From Chthonobacter rhizosphaerae (GTDB lineage Bacteria > Pseudomonadota > Alphaproteobacteria > Rhizobiales > Pleomorphomonadaceae): 64,000 nt of DNA. Below are positions 1 through 7,560 of the stretch, piece by piece. A program made the position numbers and the translations under genes. The number at the start of each line of letters is the position of its first letter. Within the stretch, counting starts at the first letter, position 1. The notes under the pieces are model-generated. The model saw only the letters and a program-made list of their open reading frames with translations. It did no database searches and was not told the DNA's origin. Location of the stretch: NCBI RefSeq assembly GCF_013839525.1, contig NZ_JACDIS010000005.1, positions 124,001 through 188,000 of the forward strand, written 5' to 3'.

Positions 1-1582
1 CCTGGCCGGTCACGGCCATGGGCGCCATCAGGATCTTCAGGTCTTCCTGGGTGTAGCCGAAGGCCTGCTGGCGATCGAGCAGGCTCTCGTGGCTGACGAT
101 GGACGACACCGCGACCGGCGGCATGTCCTCCAGCACGATCTGGGTGCGGGCGAGCCACTCCTTGTAGGGGTTGGCGGTCGCGAGGCGCTGCTTGATCTCG
201 TCGTCGGAGACGATGCGGCCTTCCTCCAGGTCGATGAGCAGCATCTTGCCCGGCTGGAGACGCCACTTCTCGACGATCCGCTCCTCCGGGATCGGCAGCA
301 CGCCGGCCTCCGAGGCCATCACCACGAGCCCGTCGTCGGTGACGAAATAGCGGGCCGGCCTGAGGCCGTTGCGGTCGAGCGTGGCGCCGATCTGGCGGCC
401 GTCGGTGAAGGCGACCGCGGCCGGGCCGTCCCACGGCTCCATGAGGGCGGCGTGATACTCGTAGAAGGCGCGCCGGTCCTCGTCCATCAGCGGGTTGCCG
501 GCCCAGGCCTCGGGGATCAGCATCATGGCGGCGTGGGCGAGCTCGTAGCCGCCCTGGACCAGGAATTCCAGGGCGTTGTCGAAGCAGGCGGTGTCGGACT
601 GGCCCTCGTAGGAGATGGGCCAGAGCTTGGAGATGTCGTCGCCGAAGAGCGGGCTCTCCACCGAGGCCTGCCGCGCCGCCATCCAGTTGACGTTGCCCCG
701 GAGCGTGTTGATCTCGCCGTTGTGGGCGACCATCCGGTACGGGTGGGCGAGCTTCCAGGACGGGAAGGTGTTGGTGGAGAAGCGCTGGTGGACGAGCGCG
801 AGGGCCGACACGAAGCGCGGGTCGGTGAGGTCCTTGTAGTAGGCGCCCAGCTGGTAGGCCAGGAACATGCCCTTGTAGACGAGGGTGCGCGAGGACAGCG
901 ACACCACGTAGAAGCCGGAATCCTCCACGCCGGACTTGGCGTAGACCTTGTTGGAGATCACCTTGCGCAGGATGAACAGCCGGCGCTCGAACTCGGTCTG
1001 GTCGGCGGCGGACGCGCCGGCGCCGATGAACACCTGCCGGTGCACCGGCTCGGTGGCGGCGATCTCCGGCGCCTTGGAGAGAGAAGAATTGTCGACCGGC
1101 ACGTCGCGCCAGCCGAGAAGGACCTGGCCTTCGTCGGCGACGACCTCGGCGACCACCTGCTCGCACCAGGCCCGGAACGCGGGGTCGCGCGGCATGAAGA
1201 GGTGACCGACCGCGTAGGCGCCCGGCGCCGGCAGGTCGAAGCCGAGGGCGCGCGCCTCGTCCTTCAGGAAGTCGTGCGGGATCTGCACCAGCATGCCGGC
1301 GCCGTCGCCCATGAGCGGGTCCGCCCCCACGGCGCCGCGATGGGTGAGGTTCTCCAGGATCTGGAGGCCGTTGGCGACGATCGAATGGGACTTCTCGCCC
1401 TTGAGATTGGCGATGAAGCCGACACCGCAGGCGTCGTGCTCGTGGGCGGGACTGTAGAGGCCCGCCTCGGCGGCGCGGGCGCGGGCGGCGGCCGTCATCA
1501 CGGTCGTGCGGCTGGCGGCTTTCTCGGCCACCGCGCTCTCGATCCGCGCCTCAGACGGGCATGCCTTGTCGTGCCTGTTCAT
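1..1582 (-). CDS. gltB: Glutamate synthase (NADPH) large subunit, N-terminal part, cut by the window edge
   Basis: The visible 527 codons are roughly the first third of GltB, which makes two glutamates from glutamine and 2-oxoglutarate using electrons passed from GltD. The class II glutamine amidotransferase domain is clear: a propeptide of about 51 residues ends in HEHDA, followed by the catalytic Cys52 (CGVGF), then typical stretches such as NLTHRGAVGAD, FSTNTFPSW and HNGEINTLRGN. The ATG at 1582 has a GGGGA six bases upstream; an in-frame ATG at 1498 would give a shorter propeptide. The central and FMN/Fe-S domains, and any gltD, lie outside the window. Confidence 0.95.
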   Translation of the reverse strand, partial: MNRHDKACPSEARIESAVAEKAASRTTVMTAAARARAAEAGLYSPAHEHDACGVGFIANLKGEKSHSIVANGLQILENLTHRGAVGADPLMGDGAGMLVQIPHDFLKDEARALGFDLPAPGAYAVGHLFMPRDPAFRAWCEQVVAEVVADEGQVLLGWRDVPVDNSSLSKAPEIAATEPVHRQVFIGAGASAADQTEFERRLFILRKVISNKVYAKSGVEDSGFYVVSLSSRTLVYKGMFLAYQLGAYYKDLTDPRFVSALALVHQRFSTNTFPSWKLAHPYRMVAHNGEINTLRGNVNWMAARQASVESPLFGDDISKLWPISYEGQSDTACFDNALEFLVQGGYELAHAAMMLIPEAWAGNPLMDEDRRAFYEYHAALMEPWDGPAAVAFTDGRQIGATLDRNGLRPARYFVTDDGLVVMASEAGVLPIPEERIVEKWRLQPGKMLLIDLEEGRIVSDDEIKQRLATANPYKEWLARTQIVLEDMPPVAVSSIVSHESLLDRQQAFGYTQEDLKILMAPMAVTGQ

Positions 1583-1783
1583 CGCCGGTCCCCATGTTGG
1601 CTCGAAGCCGCGCACCATGCGCGGCTCTGGCGGTCCTCGATGCCGGCCTCCCCACCGGAGCCCGGCAACCCTAAGGGCGGTCCATGACGGACCGCCGACA
1701 CCTGTGGCCCGGCGGCTCTCCACCGTTCGGGTCGCATCCTTCGATGCGGCTCGACCGACGGGGCCTGTCGGGCGTTGAAATCG

Positions 1784-2098
1784 TCATGCGGCCGGCGATG
1801 TGGCTCGCCCGCCGCCCGCACCGGCGTCCGATCCGGGTTCGGGCCCGGCGGTCGCCGCCGCGCGCCCGGCGCACTCCTCGTGGAGCGCTCCCGAATGGAC
1901 AGGTGTGCTGTCCTTTTTCCTCATGGCACCATGCCGAAACCAGGCACGGATAACAAGAGGTTTCCAACAGGCGGCCATGCCGAACATTGCGCGGGCCAAA
2001 CCGCCAGCGACATACTCGATCCAGACCGCGACCGATCCCGCAATAAAATTGCGCGTGACGAAATCACGCACGACTTCGACGTCGGGTCCGGCGGACAT
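1784..2098 (-). CDS. Possible small membrane-type protein, doubtful
   Basis: A 104-codon ATG ORF whose first 60 residues look protein-like: an amphipathic/hydrophobic stretch (FIAGSVAVWIEYVAGGL), then a second one ending in KPLVIRAWFRHGAMRKK. That order faintly recalls DUF2061-type membrane proteins, which end in a Lys-hydrophobic-His-Glu-Arg pattern, but the usual HER is absent. Codon third positions are clearly less G+C-rich than in neighbouring genes and no ribosome binding site is visible. The C-terminal 40 residues are low-complexity. It may be a decayed gene or a chance ORF. Confidence 0.2.
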   Translation of the reverse strand: MSAGPDVEVVRDFVTRNFIAGSVAVWIEYVAGGLARAMFGMAACWKPLVIRAWFRHGAMRKKDSTPVHSGALHEECAGRAAATAGPEPGSDAGAGGGRATSPAA

Positions 2099-2323
2099 GC
2101 GGAGGGCTGCGACAGAGATCTATCGCAGTCCCGCATGCCTGATGCGTATTACGCATAACCTTGCCGGCCGTCAATCGCCAACCCGGACCGAGCGCCGGTT
2201 TTGGAGGGAAAGTTGCGCCGGCATCCTCCAGGGCCGCCTTTCCGGGACCAGGCGGGCGGCGGGGTCGGGGACGGAGCGCCGATCCGGCCGCCCGCAGAAC
2301 TGCGCGATGCGCATAGGAGGTCC

Positions 2324-2362
2324 ATGGGCCGGCCGGTTCCGCTTCGAAGGGCTTTCCGGTAG
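2324..2362 (+). promoter_or_regulatory. Twelve-codon upstream ORF before the threonine aldolase gene
   Basis: A perfect AGGAGG (2315-2320) lies three bases before an ATG at 2324 that opens the peptide MGRPVPLRRAFR and stops at 2360-2362, eight bases before the aldolase ATG. The aldolase start has no comparable ribosome binding site. This arrangement would allow translational coupling. Alternatively the AGGAGG is incidental and the aldolase starts at the in-frame ATG at 2307. Confidence 0.3.
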
Positions 2363-2369
2363 AACCTCG

Positions 2370-3437
2370 ATGATGAACTTCTCCAGCGACAATTGGGCGG
2401 GAGCCTCGGCGCCGGTGGCCGCCGCGATCACCGCCGCCACCGGGGGCCTCGCCCCCGCCTACGGCACCGACGACGCCACGCGCAAGGTGGACGACTGGTT
2501 CGCCGAGATCTTCGAGCGGCCGGTCGGCGTCTTCTTCGTGGCGACCGGGACGGCGGCCAACTGCCTGTCCCTCGCCGCGGTCTCGAAGCCCGGCGGCGTC
2601 ATCCTCTGTCACGAGAACGCGCACATCGCCAACGACGAGGCGGGCGCCCCGGCCTTCTTCTCCGGCGGTTCGGTCCTCCACGGCATCGCGGGGGCGCGCG
2701 GCAAGATCACGCCCGAGGGCCTGGAGGCGGCGCTCCGGCGCTACATGCCGCCGGGCGTGCACCATGGCCGGCCGGTGGCGCTGAGCCTGACGCAGGCGAC
2801 CGAATGGGGCACCACCTATACGATCGACGAGATCGCCGCCCTGGCCGAGATCGCCCACAAGGCCGGGCTGAAGGTGCACATGGACGGCGCCCGCTTCGCG
2901 AACGCTCTCGTGGGGCGGAGCAGCGCGGCGGCCGACATGACCTGGCGGGCGGGCGTGGACATCCTCTCCTTCGGGGCGACCAAGAACGGCTGCTGGGCGG
3001 CGGAGGCGATCGTGACCTTCGACCGCAAGCTGGACGAGGATCTCGCCTATGCGCGCAAGCGCGCCGGCCAGCTGTTCTCCAAGTCGCGCTTCGTGGCGGC
3101 CCAGTTCCAGGGCTATTTCGACCTCGGCCACTGGCTGGACAATGCCGTCCACGCAAACGGCATGGCCACCCGGCTGGCGGCCTCCATCGCCGAGGTGCGC
3201 GGCGCCCGGGTGCTGTTCGAGCCGGAGGCGAACGAGGTGTTCGCCGTCTGGCCGAAGGCCTATTCGCGCCGTCTCAGGGAGGCGGGGGCGCTGTTCTACG
3301 AATGGCCCGCCGACGGCCTGTCGGCGGACGAGATGCCCACGGCGGACGAGGAGGTGGTGCGGCTGGTGACGAGCTTCGCCACGTCCAAGCACGACGTCGC
3401 GGCGTTCATGCGCGCCCTGGAGGACGGCTCCCACTGA
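2370..3437 (+). CDS. ltaE: Low-specificity L-threonine aldolase family protein
   Basis: A 355-residue PLP enzyme of the beta-eliminating lyase/threonine aldolase fold, expected to cleave threonine or related beta-hydroxy amino acids to glycine and an aldehyde in the cytoplasm. Visible family features are FSSDNWAG at the N terminus, the cofactor-contacting HMDGARFANAL (Asp172) and the Schiff-base lysine Lys205 in SFGATKNG. Length fits the ~350-residue proteobacterial branch. MMNFSSDN is taken as the start because homologues begin there; ATG 2307 in the same frame would add 21 residues with no family counterpart. It is monocistronic and faces the convergent hsp20 gene. Confidence 0.9.
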   Translation: MMNFSSDNWAGASAPVAAAITAATGGLAPAYGTDDATRKVDDWFAEIFERPVGVFFVATGTAANCLSLAAVSKPGGVILCHENAHIANDEAGAPAFFSGGSVLHGIAGARGKITPEGLEAALRRYMPPGVHHGRPVALSLTQATEWGTTYTIDEIAALAEIAHKAGLKVHMDGARFANALVGRSSAAADMTWRAGVDILSFGATKNGCWAAEAIVTFDRKLDEDLAYARKRAGQLFSKSRFVAAQFQGYFDLGHWLDNAVHANGMATRLAASIAEVRGARVLFEPEANEVFAVWPKAYSRRLREAGALFYEWPADGLSADEMPTADEEVVRLVTSFATSKHDVAAFMRALEDGSH

Positions 3438-3479
3438 GCCGGGCCGGGAGCGCCGATCCGTCGGTGGGACGCGGATGCG

Positions 3480-3509
3480 AAAAAGGCGCTCCGGTCGCCC
3501 GGAACGCCT
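3480..3509 (-). terminator. Rho-independent terminator of the hsp20 gene
   Basis: Arms AGGCG/CGCCT and TCCGG/CCGGA form a 10-pair stem with one internal mismatch and a short loop. Read on the minus strand the stem is followed by five T residues. It lies about 60 bases past the hsp20 stop codon and just after the convergent aldolase gene. Confidence 0.75.
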
Positions 3510-3566
3510 CGTGTCGCGCTGTCGCGAAGGGAAGTCGGGACGGGGAAGCCGTCGTCCCGCCGCCGG

Positions 3567-4034
3567 TCAGTTGACCGAGGGAGCCGCCTCGATCTGGCGC
3601 GCATCGCCGTCGCGGCCGATCGGGATCTGGCGGGGCTTCTTCTCCTCGGGGATCTCCCGGGCGAGCTCGATGTGCAGGAGCCCGTTCTCCAGGGAGGCGC
3701 CCTTCACCTCCACGTGGTCGGCGAGCTGGAACCGGCGCTCGAAGGCGCGGGACGCGATGCCGCGATAGAGGACCTCGGCGGACTTCTCGTCCGCGGGCTT
3801 CTTCTCGCCGCGCACGGTCAGGGTGTGCTCGCGGGCCTCGATGAAGAGGTCGGTCTCGGCGAAGCCGGCCACCGCGATGGTGATGCGGTAGGCGTTCTCG
3901 CCGGTGCGCTCGATGTTGTAGGGCGGATAGGTCTGGGCGCTACCGTCCGTGGCGGCCATCTGGTCCAGCATGGAGAAGAGACGGTCGAAACCGACGGTGG
4001 AACGGTAGAGCGGGCTGAAATCAACGTGACGCAT
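3567..4034 (-). CDS. Small heat shock protein, Hsp20/alpha-crystallin family
   Basis: A 155-residue IbpA-like holdase that keeps unfolding proteins soluble during heat stress. It opens with MRHVDFSPLYRSTVGFDRLF, the usual rhizobial Hsp20 N terminus, followed by an alpha-crystallin domain (about residues 35-130) containing YPPYNIER and ENGLLHIEL, the latter in place of the common GVL motif. The C-terminal oligomerisation motif is IPI in RQIPIGRDG. GGAGGA precedes the ATG at 4034 by eight bases. The leader resembles a ROSE thermometer and a terminator follows, so the gene looks like an independent heat-controlled unit. Confidence 0.93.
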   Translation of the reverse strand: MRHVDFSPLYRSTVGFDRLFSMLDQMAATDGSAQTYPPYNIERTGENAYRITIAVAGFAETDLFIEAREHTLTVRGEKKPADEKSAEVLYRGIASRAFERRFQLADHVEVKGASLENGLLHIELAREIPEEKKPRQIPIGRDGDARQIEAAPSVN

Positions 4035-4146
4035 GACAAAGTCCTCCGGTGAGCGACTGTTGCGGTTTGCTGCCACGGGAGGAGGTTCGGTCTGGTCGCC
4101 GACATGGCCGACCCGGTCCCTCGATCTCCCGGCGGACCCCAGTCGG
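4035..4146 (-). promoter_or_regulatory. Candidate ROSE-like RNA thermometer in the hsp20 leader
   Basis: Immediately before the hsp20 start the transcript would read UCGCU, four bases, then GGAGGA. This is the UYGCU/anti-Shine-Dalgarno arrangement known from ROSE elements of rhizobial small heat shock genes. Further upstream the arms CCGAC (4142-4146) and GTCGG (4108-4112), with inner GGTCC/GGACC, can form a closing hairpin. Family knowledge: ROSE hairpins melt at heat-shock temperature and free the ribosome binding site. The transcription start is not known, so the 5' boundary is inferred. Confidence 0.5.
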
Positions 4147-4321
4147 GCATCCGCAGGGCTTATGTGCGATCGCCGGTTTTACGGTTCAAGAGGGGGCGGA
4201 CGGGTGTGGCGTCGCGGCCGCGCGGCGTGCCGGTCGCGCCGGGGCGGCTGGTCAGGCCGGCCGGGGTCCGCTAGACCTTTGCCGATCGATGCCGGCGAGC
4301 CCTTCCAGCCCACGAGCCCCC

Positions 4322-5269
4322 ATGACGCTCCACGCGCTGCCCGAACTGCCCCTCCCGCCGGACACGGTCGAGCAGCGGCTCGTGGCGAGCGACGGCGTCG
4401 CGATCCGGGCGGCGCGATGGCCCGCGCGGGTGCGGCCGGCGCTCGGCACCGTCTGCCTGTTCCAGGGGCGGGGCGAGCAGATCGAAAAGTACTTTCCGGT
4501 GGTTGAGACGCTGCGCGACCGCGGCTTCGCGGTCGCGACGTTCGACTGGCGCGGGCAGGGCGGATCGGACCGGCTCGGCCGCAAGCGCGAACTCGGCCAC
4601 GTGGCCGACTTCCGCCACTACACCCGCGACATCGAGGTGTTCCGCCGGCAGATGGTGCTGCCGGACTGCCCGGGGCCCTATTTCGCGCTCGCCCACTCCA
4701 TGGGCGGCAACATCGTGCTCGGCGCGGCGCCCAAGCTGGCGCCCTGGTTCCGGCGGATCGTGCTGTCGGCGCCCTTCCTGGACTTCGGATCCGTGCCGTT
4801 CCGCCGCTCCACGGTGCGCCGCCTCGCCATGGCCATGCGCCTGATCGGCCTCGGTCGGTCGAGCATCCCGGGGCCGACCCGCAAGCTGGCGGTGGTGCGG
4901 GAGTTCGACGGCAACCCGCTCACGTCAGACCCGGAGCAGTTCCGGATCATGACCGCGCTCACCCGGATCTATCCGGAACTGTGGCTCGGGCCGCCGACCA
5001 ACGGCTGGATCCACGCCGCCGCCGTCGCCATGGACCGGCTCGAAGCGGAGGACTTTCCGGATCGCATCCAGATACCGATCATGATCGTCAACTGCGGCGC
5101 CGACACCCTGGTGTCGGTGGACGCGAACGAGCGCATGGCCCGCCGGCTCCGCTCCGTCGCCTACGTGCTGGTGCCCGGCGCCCGGCACGAGATCATGTTC
5201 GAGGCGCCGGTCTATGCCGATCAGTTCTGGGCGGCGTTCGACAGTTTCGTGCCCGGCTCGAAGGACTGA
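4322..5269 (+). CDS. Alpha/beta hydrolase, lysophospholipase (PldB/serine aminopeptidase S33) type
   Basis: A 315-residue cytoplasmic hydrolase of the monoacylglycerol lipase/lysophospholipase group. The nucleophile elbow is AHSMGGN (Ser126). Asp261 in NCGADTLVSV and His289 in PGARHEIMFE complete the triad, and FQGRGEQIEKY supplies the oxyanion region. There is no signal peptide. The ATG at 4322 is chosen because the family alignment starts at MTLHALPELP; upstream sequence in the same frame has no protein character. The gene is followed by a REP-like element and a perfect palindrome before convergent hisN. Confidence 0.88.
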   Translation: MTLHALPELPLPPDTVEQRLVASDGVAIRAARWPARVRPALGTVCLFQGRGEQIEKYFPVVETLRDRGFAVATFDWRGQGGSDRLGRKRELGHVADFRHYTRDIEVFRRQMVLPDCPGPYFALAHSMGGNIVLGAAPKLAPWFRRIVLSAPFLDFGSVPFRRSTVRRLAMAMRLIGLGRSSIPGPTRKLAVVREFDGNPLTSDPEQFRIMTALTRIYPELWLGPPTNGWIHAAAVAMDRLEAEDFPDRIQIPIMIVNCGADTLVSVDANERMARRLRSVAYVLVPGARHEIMFEAPVYADQFWAAFDSFVPGSKD

Positions 5270-5302
5270 CCGGGCCGGCTGACCGGGCGGCCTGTCGGTC
5301 GC

Positions 5303-5356
5303 CTGGAGCGCGTCCCGACCTGACGGCATCGTCAGGTCGACACGACATCGCTCCAG
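5303..5356. repeat. 54-bp REP-like palindromic element, copy 1
   Basis: The ends CTGGAGCG and CGCTCCAG are exact inverted repeats. Inside, a perfect 10-base stem (CGACCTGACG at 5316-5325, CGTCAGGTCG at 5330-5339) encloses a four-base loop. A second copy at 14523-14576 aligns without gaps at 46 of 54 positions. It lies between two convergent genes, the usual site of REP elements in Hyphomicrobiales. Confidence 0.75.
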
Positions 5357-5368
5357 GCCAAGACCGTG

Positions 5369-5412
5369 GAGCATTCTCCGACCAGGTCGTGCAACCTGGT
5401 CGGAGAATGCTC
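5369..5412. repeat. Perfect 19-bp-arm inverted repeat between convergent genes
   Basis: GAGCATTCTCCGACCAGGT (5369-5387) is followed by a six-base loop and its exact reverse complement (5394-5412). The right arm ends on the first base of the hisN stop codon. There is no T tract on either side, so this is a stable RNA hairpin or a repeat rather than a classic intrinsic terminator. It sits 12 bases after REP copy 1. Confidence 0.85.
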
Positions 5413-6206
5413 TACAGCCCGGCGAGGCGCTTCAGGGCCTGCTCGTGCACGCGGGGATCGCCGGCCGCCACCACGCGGCCGCCGTCGATGGCCGAGCCGC
5501 CCTCCCAGTCGGTGACGACGCCGCCGGCGCCCTCGATCACCGGGATGAGCGCCATGATGTCGAAGGTCTTCAGCCCCGTCTCGATGACGAGGTCCACGTG
5601 GCCGCCCGCCACCATGCAATAGGCGTAGCAATCGCAACCATAGCGGGAGAGGCGGACCTCGCCCTCCACGCGCCCGAAGGCGTCCGCCTCCGCGCCCTTG
5701 AAGAGGGCCGGCGTGGTGGTGAAGAGGGTGGCCGACGCAAGGTCCGCGCAGGGGCGCGTGCGCAGCGGGCCGGACCCGTGCGGGCCGGTGTAGCCGGCCG
5801 TGCGGCCGTCGCCGAAGAAGCGCTCGCCGATGAAGGGCTGCGCCATCATGCCGAAGACGGGCGCGTCGGCGCGCTTCAGGCCGATGAGCGTGCCCCAGAC
5901 CGGCAGGCCGGCGATGAAGGCCCGCGTGCCGTCGATGGGATCGACCACCCACACGTGCTCGGCGCCGCCGCTGTCGTCGCCGAACTCCTCGCCGAGAAAG
6001 CCATGGTCGGGAAAGCGCTCGGAGACGAGCGAGCGAATCGCCACCTCCGCGGCCTTGTCGGCCTCGGTCACCGGGTCGAAGGCGTCGATCTCCTTGTTGT
6101 CCACGGCCAGGCGGGTGCGGAAGTAGGGCAGGGCGGCCGCCCCCGCCGCGTCGGCGAGCCTGTGGAAGAACGGCGCCCAGTCATGCGTGTGGTGCGGATC
6201 CGCCAT
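5412..6206 (-). CDS. hisN: Histidinol-phosphatase, inositol monophosphatase family
   Basis: A 264-residue metal-dependent phosphatase. Motifs of the IMPase fold are all present: DPVTEAD, GEEFG (Glu73), the metal-binding VDPIDGT (Asp89, Asp92) and the distal TFDIMALIPVIEGAGG. Sequence around RYGCDCYAYCMVAGGHVDLV and the LIPVIEGAGG ending match the HisN branch, which dephosphorylates histidinol phosphate in histidine synthesis, rather than SuhB. No other his gene is in the window, as is common for this enzyme. A generic inositol-1-phosphatase role cannot be excluded from motifs alone. The alpha-r8 sRNA gene lies about 200 bases upstream on the opposite strand. Confidence 0.85.
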   Translation of the reverse strand: MADPHHTHDWAPFFHRLADAAGAAALPYFRTRLAVDNKEIDAFDPVTEADKAAEVAIRSLVSERFPDHGFLGEEFGDDSGGAEHVWVVDPIDGTRAFIAGLPVWGTLIGLKRADAPVFGMMAQPFIGERFFGDGRTAGYTGPHGSGPLRTRPCADLASATLFTTTPALFKGAEADAFGRVEGEVRLSRYGCDCYAYCMVAGGHVDLVIETGLKTFDIMALIPVIEGAGGVVTDWEGGSAIDGGRVVAAGDPRVHEQALKRLAGL

Positions 6207-6369
6207 GTGGTGGCCTTTCCCGAAGGTCTGGCGGGGACTGCGGCGCCTTGCCGCGATCCACGACCTAATTTCTTGGAACGTCGAACTAATCCGGCCGGGC
6301 GGGGTCTGTCCAGAGTAATGGCGGGGACCGCCAAGGGCCGGATTGCGACAGACTGACCGGTGGCGACCG

Positions 6370-6398
6370 CTTGACCATGATGCGGTGCACGGTCATTT
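6370..6398 (+). promoter_or_regulatory. Probable sigma-70 promoter of the alpha-r8 sRNA
   Basis: CTTGAC at 6370-6375 is followed after 17 bases by TCATTT at 6393-6398. The -35 box is a perfect alphaproteobacterial CTTGAC; the -10 box is weak. It places transcription start near 6405, just before the first predicted hairpin of the sRNA. Confidence 0.45.
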
Positions 6399-6404
6399 TG
6401 TTGC

Positions 6405-6492
6405 TGTGCGGCACGGATTTCCGTGTCGCCTGCCCTCCTTGGGCGTTTCCTCCCTAAGACTTAGGCCGCCGCACCGCGACGGCCTTTTTTTT
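6405..6492 (+). ncRNA. Alpha-r8 family small RNA (Rfam suhB; Sinorhizobium mmgR relative)
   Basis: Three elements in order define it. First comes a hairpin with arms GGCACGG and CCGTGTC. Second is a small hairpin GCCC/GGGC with a five-base loop. Third is the unpaired TTTCCTCCCT (6446-6455), which is the invariant core reported for alpha-r8/mmgR RNAs, followed by a terminator hairpin GGCCGCCGC/GCGACGGCC and eight T residues (6485-6492). Total length of about 80-88 bases matches the 77-base S. meliloti RNA. In S. meliloti mmgR limits polyhydroxybutyrate accumulation; the role here is inferred. It lies next to an inositol monophosphatase-family gene, the association for which the Rfam family was named. 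Confidence 0.85.
6464..6492 (+). terminator. Rho-independent terminator of the alpha-r8 sRNA
   Basis: A nine-position stem with one C/A mismatch, a three-base loop and a run of eight T residues. No protein gene reads into it on this strand, which independently supports the sRNA call. Confidence 0.9.
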
Positions 6493-6514
6493 GGCCCGAC
6501 AGCGGGCGCGGGGC

Positions 6515-7411
6515 CTATTCGGCGGCAAGGCGCGAGGGCGTCGGCACCAGGGCCGAGACCGGATAGTCCATGAGGGCGTTCGCGAAACGCGCGATGTCCG
6601 CCTTCAGCGACAGGAAGCCGGCGGTCTCCTGGAAGGAGCGCTCGTCCATGTAGAGGCCCCGGTTCACCTCGATCTGGAGGGCGTGCAGCCCCTTGGCGGG
6701 CCGGCCGTAGTGCTCGGTGATGAAGCCGCCGGCGTAGGGCTTGTTCACGGCGACCGTGTAGCCGAGATCGGTGAGGAGGTCGGCCGCATGCTCCACGAGG
6801 CCCCGGCAGGCGGCGGTGCCGTAGCGGTCGCCGAGCACGAAGTCGGCCCGGGTGCGCGGATCCTGGCCGCGCACGTTGGACGGCATGGAATGGCAGTCGA
6901 TCAGGACGGCGGCGCCGAACCGCACGTGGGTCTGGGCGAGCACCCGGCGCAACAGGGCGTGATAGGGCTTGTAGATGGCCTCGATCCGGTCGAGCGCCTC
7001 CTCCACGGCGATGGGCCCGTGGTAGATCTCCTCCGCCTCCGCGACGACGCGCGCGATGGTGCCGAGCCCGCCGGCCACCCGGATGGACCGGATGTTGGCA
7101 TAGGACGGCAGGCGGCCGGCGAACATCTTCGGGTCGAGCTCGTAGGGCTCGCGGTTCACGTCGAGGTAGGCGCGCGGGAAGTGCGCCCGCACCAGGGGAG
7201 CGCCGCGCTGCACCACGTGGTCGAACAGCCGGTCCACGTGGGCGTCCTCGGACAGGCGGATCCGGCGCGAATCAAGCCGGGACGCCTCCAGGAAGGACAC
7301 CGGGTAGGCGTTGCCCGAATGGGGGGAATTGAAAACGAACGCCTGGGTCTGGTCGGCGGGCGCCGTCACCTCGAAGGGCGCTTCCGTGACGAAGTCCGCG
7401 ACGACGCGCAT
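6515..7411 (-). CDS. N-formylglutamate amidohydrolase family protein (paralogue 1)
   Basis: A 298-residue member of the N-formylglutamate amidohydrolase family, which hydrolyses N-formylglutamate (last step of one histidine degradation route) or related N-acyl amino acids. Zinc-ligand and catalytic segments visible are FNSPHSGNAYP near the N terminus, LIDCHSMPSN and LQIEVNRGLYMDE. The ATG at 7411 follows GGAG by five bases. No other hut gene is nearby; its divergent partner is cpdR, an order seen in related genomes. A second paralogue with different motif spacing is at 26568-27416, so the substrate of each is uncertain. Confidence 0.85.
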   Translation of the reverse strand: MRVVADFVTEAPFEVTAPADQTQAFVFNSPHSGNAYPVSFLEASRLDSRRIRLSEDAHVDRLFDHVVQRGAPLVRAHFPRAYLDVNREPYELDPKMFAGRLPSYANIRSIRVAGGLGTIARVVAEAEEIYHGPIAVEEALDRIEAIYKPYHALLRRVLAQTHVRFGAAVLIDCHSMPSNVRGQDPRTRADFVLGDRYGTAACRGLVEHAADLLTDLGYTVAVNKPYAGGFITEHYGRPAKGLHALQIEVNRGLYMDERSFQETAGFLSLKADIARFANALMDYPVSALVPTPSRLAAE

Positions 7412-7560
7412 GCCCACTCCGGTTGAAGCCCCGCGCGCCATGTCTCTCGCACGGTCCGACGGGCATCGTGCCAAGTTCTGCCGGCCCTGTCCACACGGTC
7501 GGAGAACGGCGCCAGCGCGCCGCGCGTTCCGCACCTCTTTTCCGCAACGGGGCGGGCCGG

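Larger units (their letters stand above)
1583..2369. other. Long intergenic region between divergent gltB and the threonine aldolase gene
   Basis: Nearly 790 bases separate the two divergent genes. It is less G+C-rich than its surroundings between about 1900 and 2160. It holds a perfect 15-base palindrome at 2142-2156 (ATGCGTA, T, TACGCAT), a possible small minus-strand ORF (1784-2098) and a short upstream ORF with a strong ribosome binding site just before the aldolase gene. No RNA gene or convincing long gene was recognised. Both promoters should lie here, but no confident sigma-70 box pair was found. Confidence 0.6.

Noticed and set aside
89..1687. Long plus-strand open frame opposite gltB
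   Set aside because: Its translation is Arg/Gly/His-rich without domain features and is the antisense shadow of gltB, which has clear family motifs.
2064..3434. 456-codon minus-strand frame opposite the threonine aldolase
   Set aside because: Composition-driven antisense frame; the plus-strand product has the PLP-enzyme motifs.
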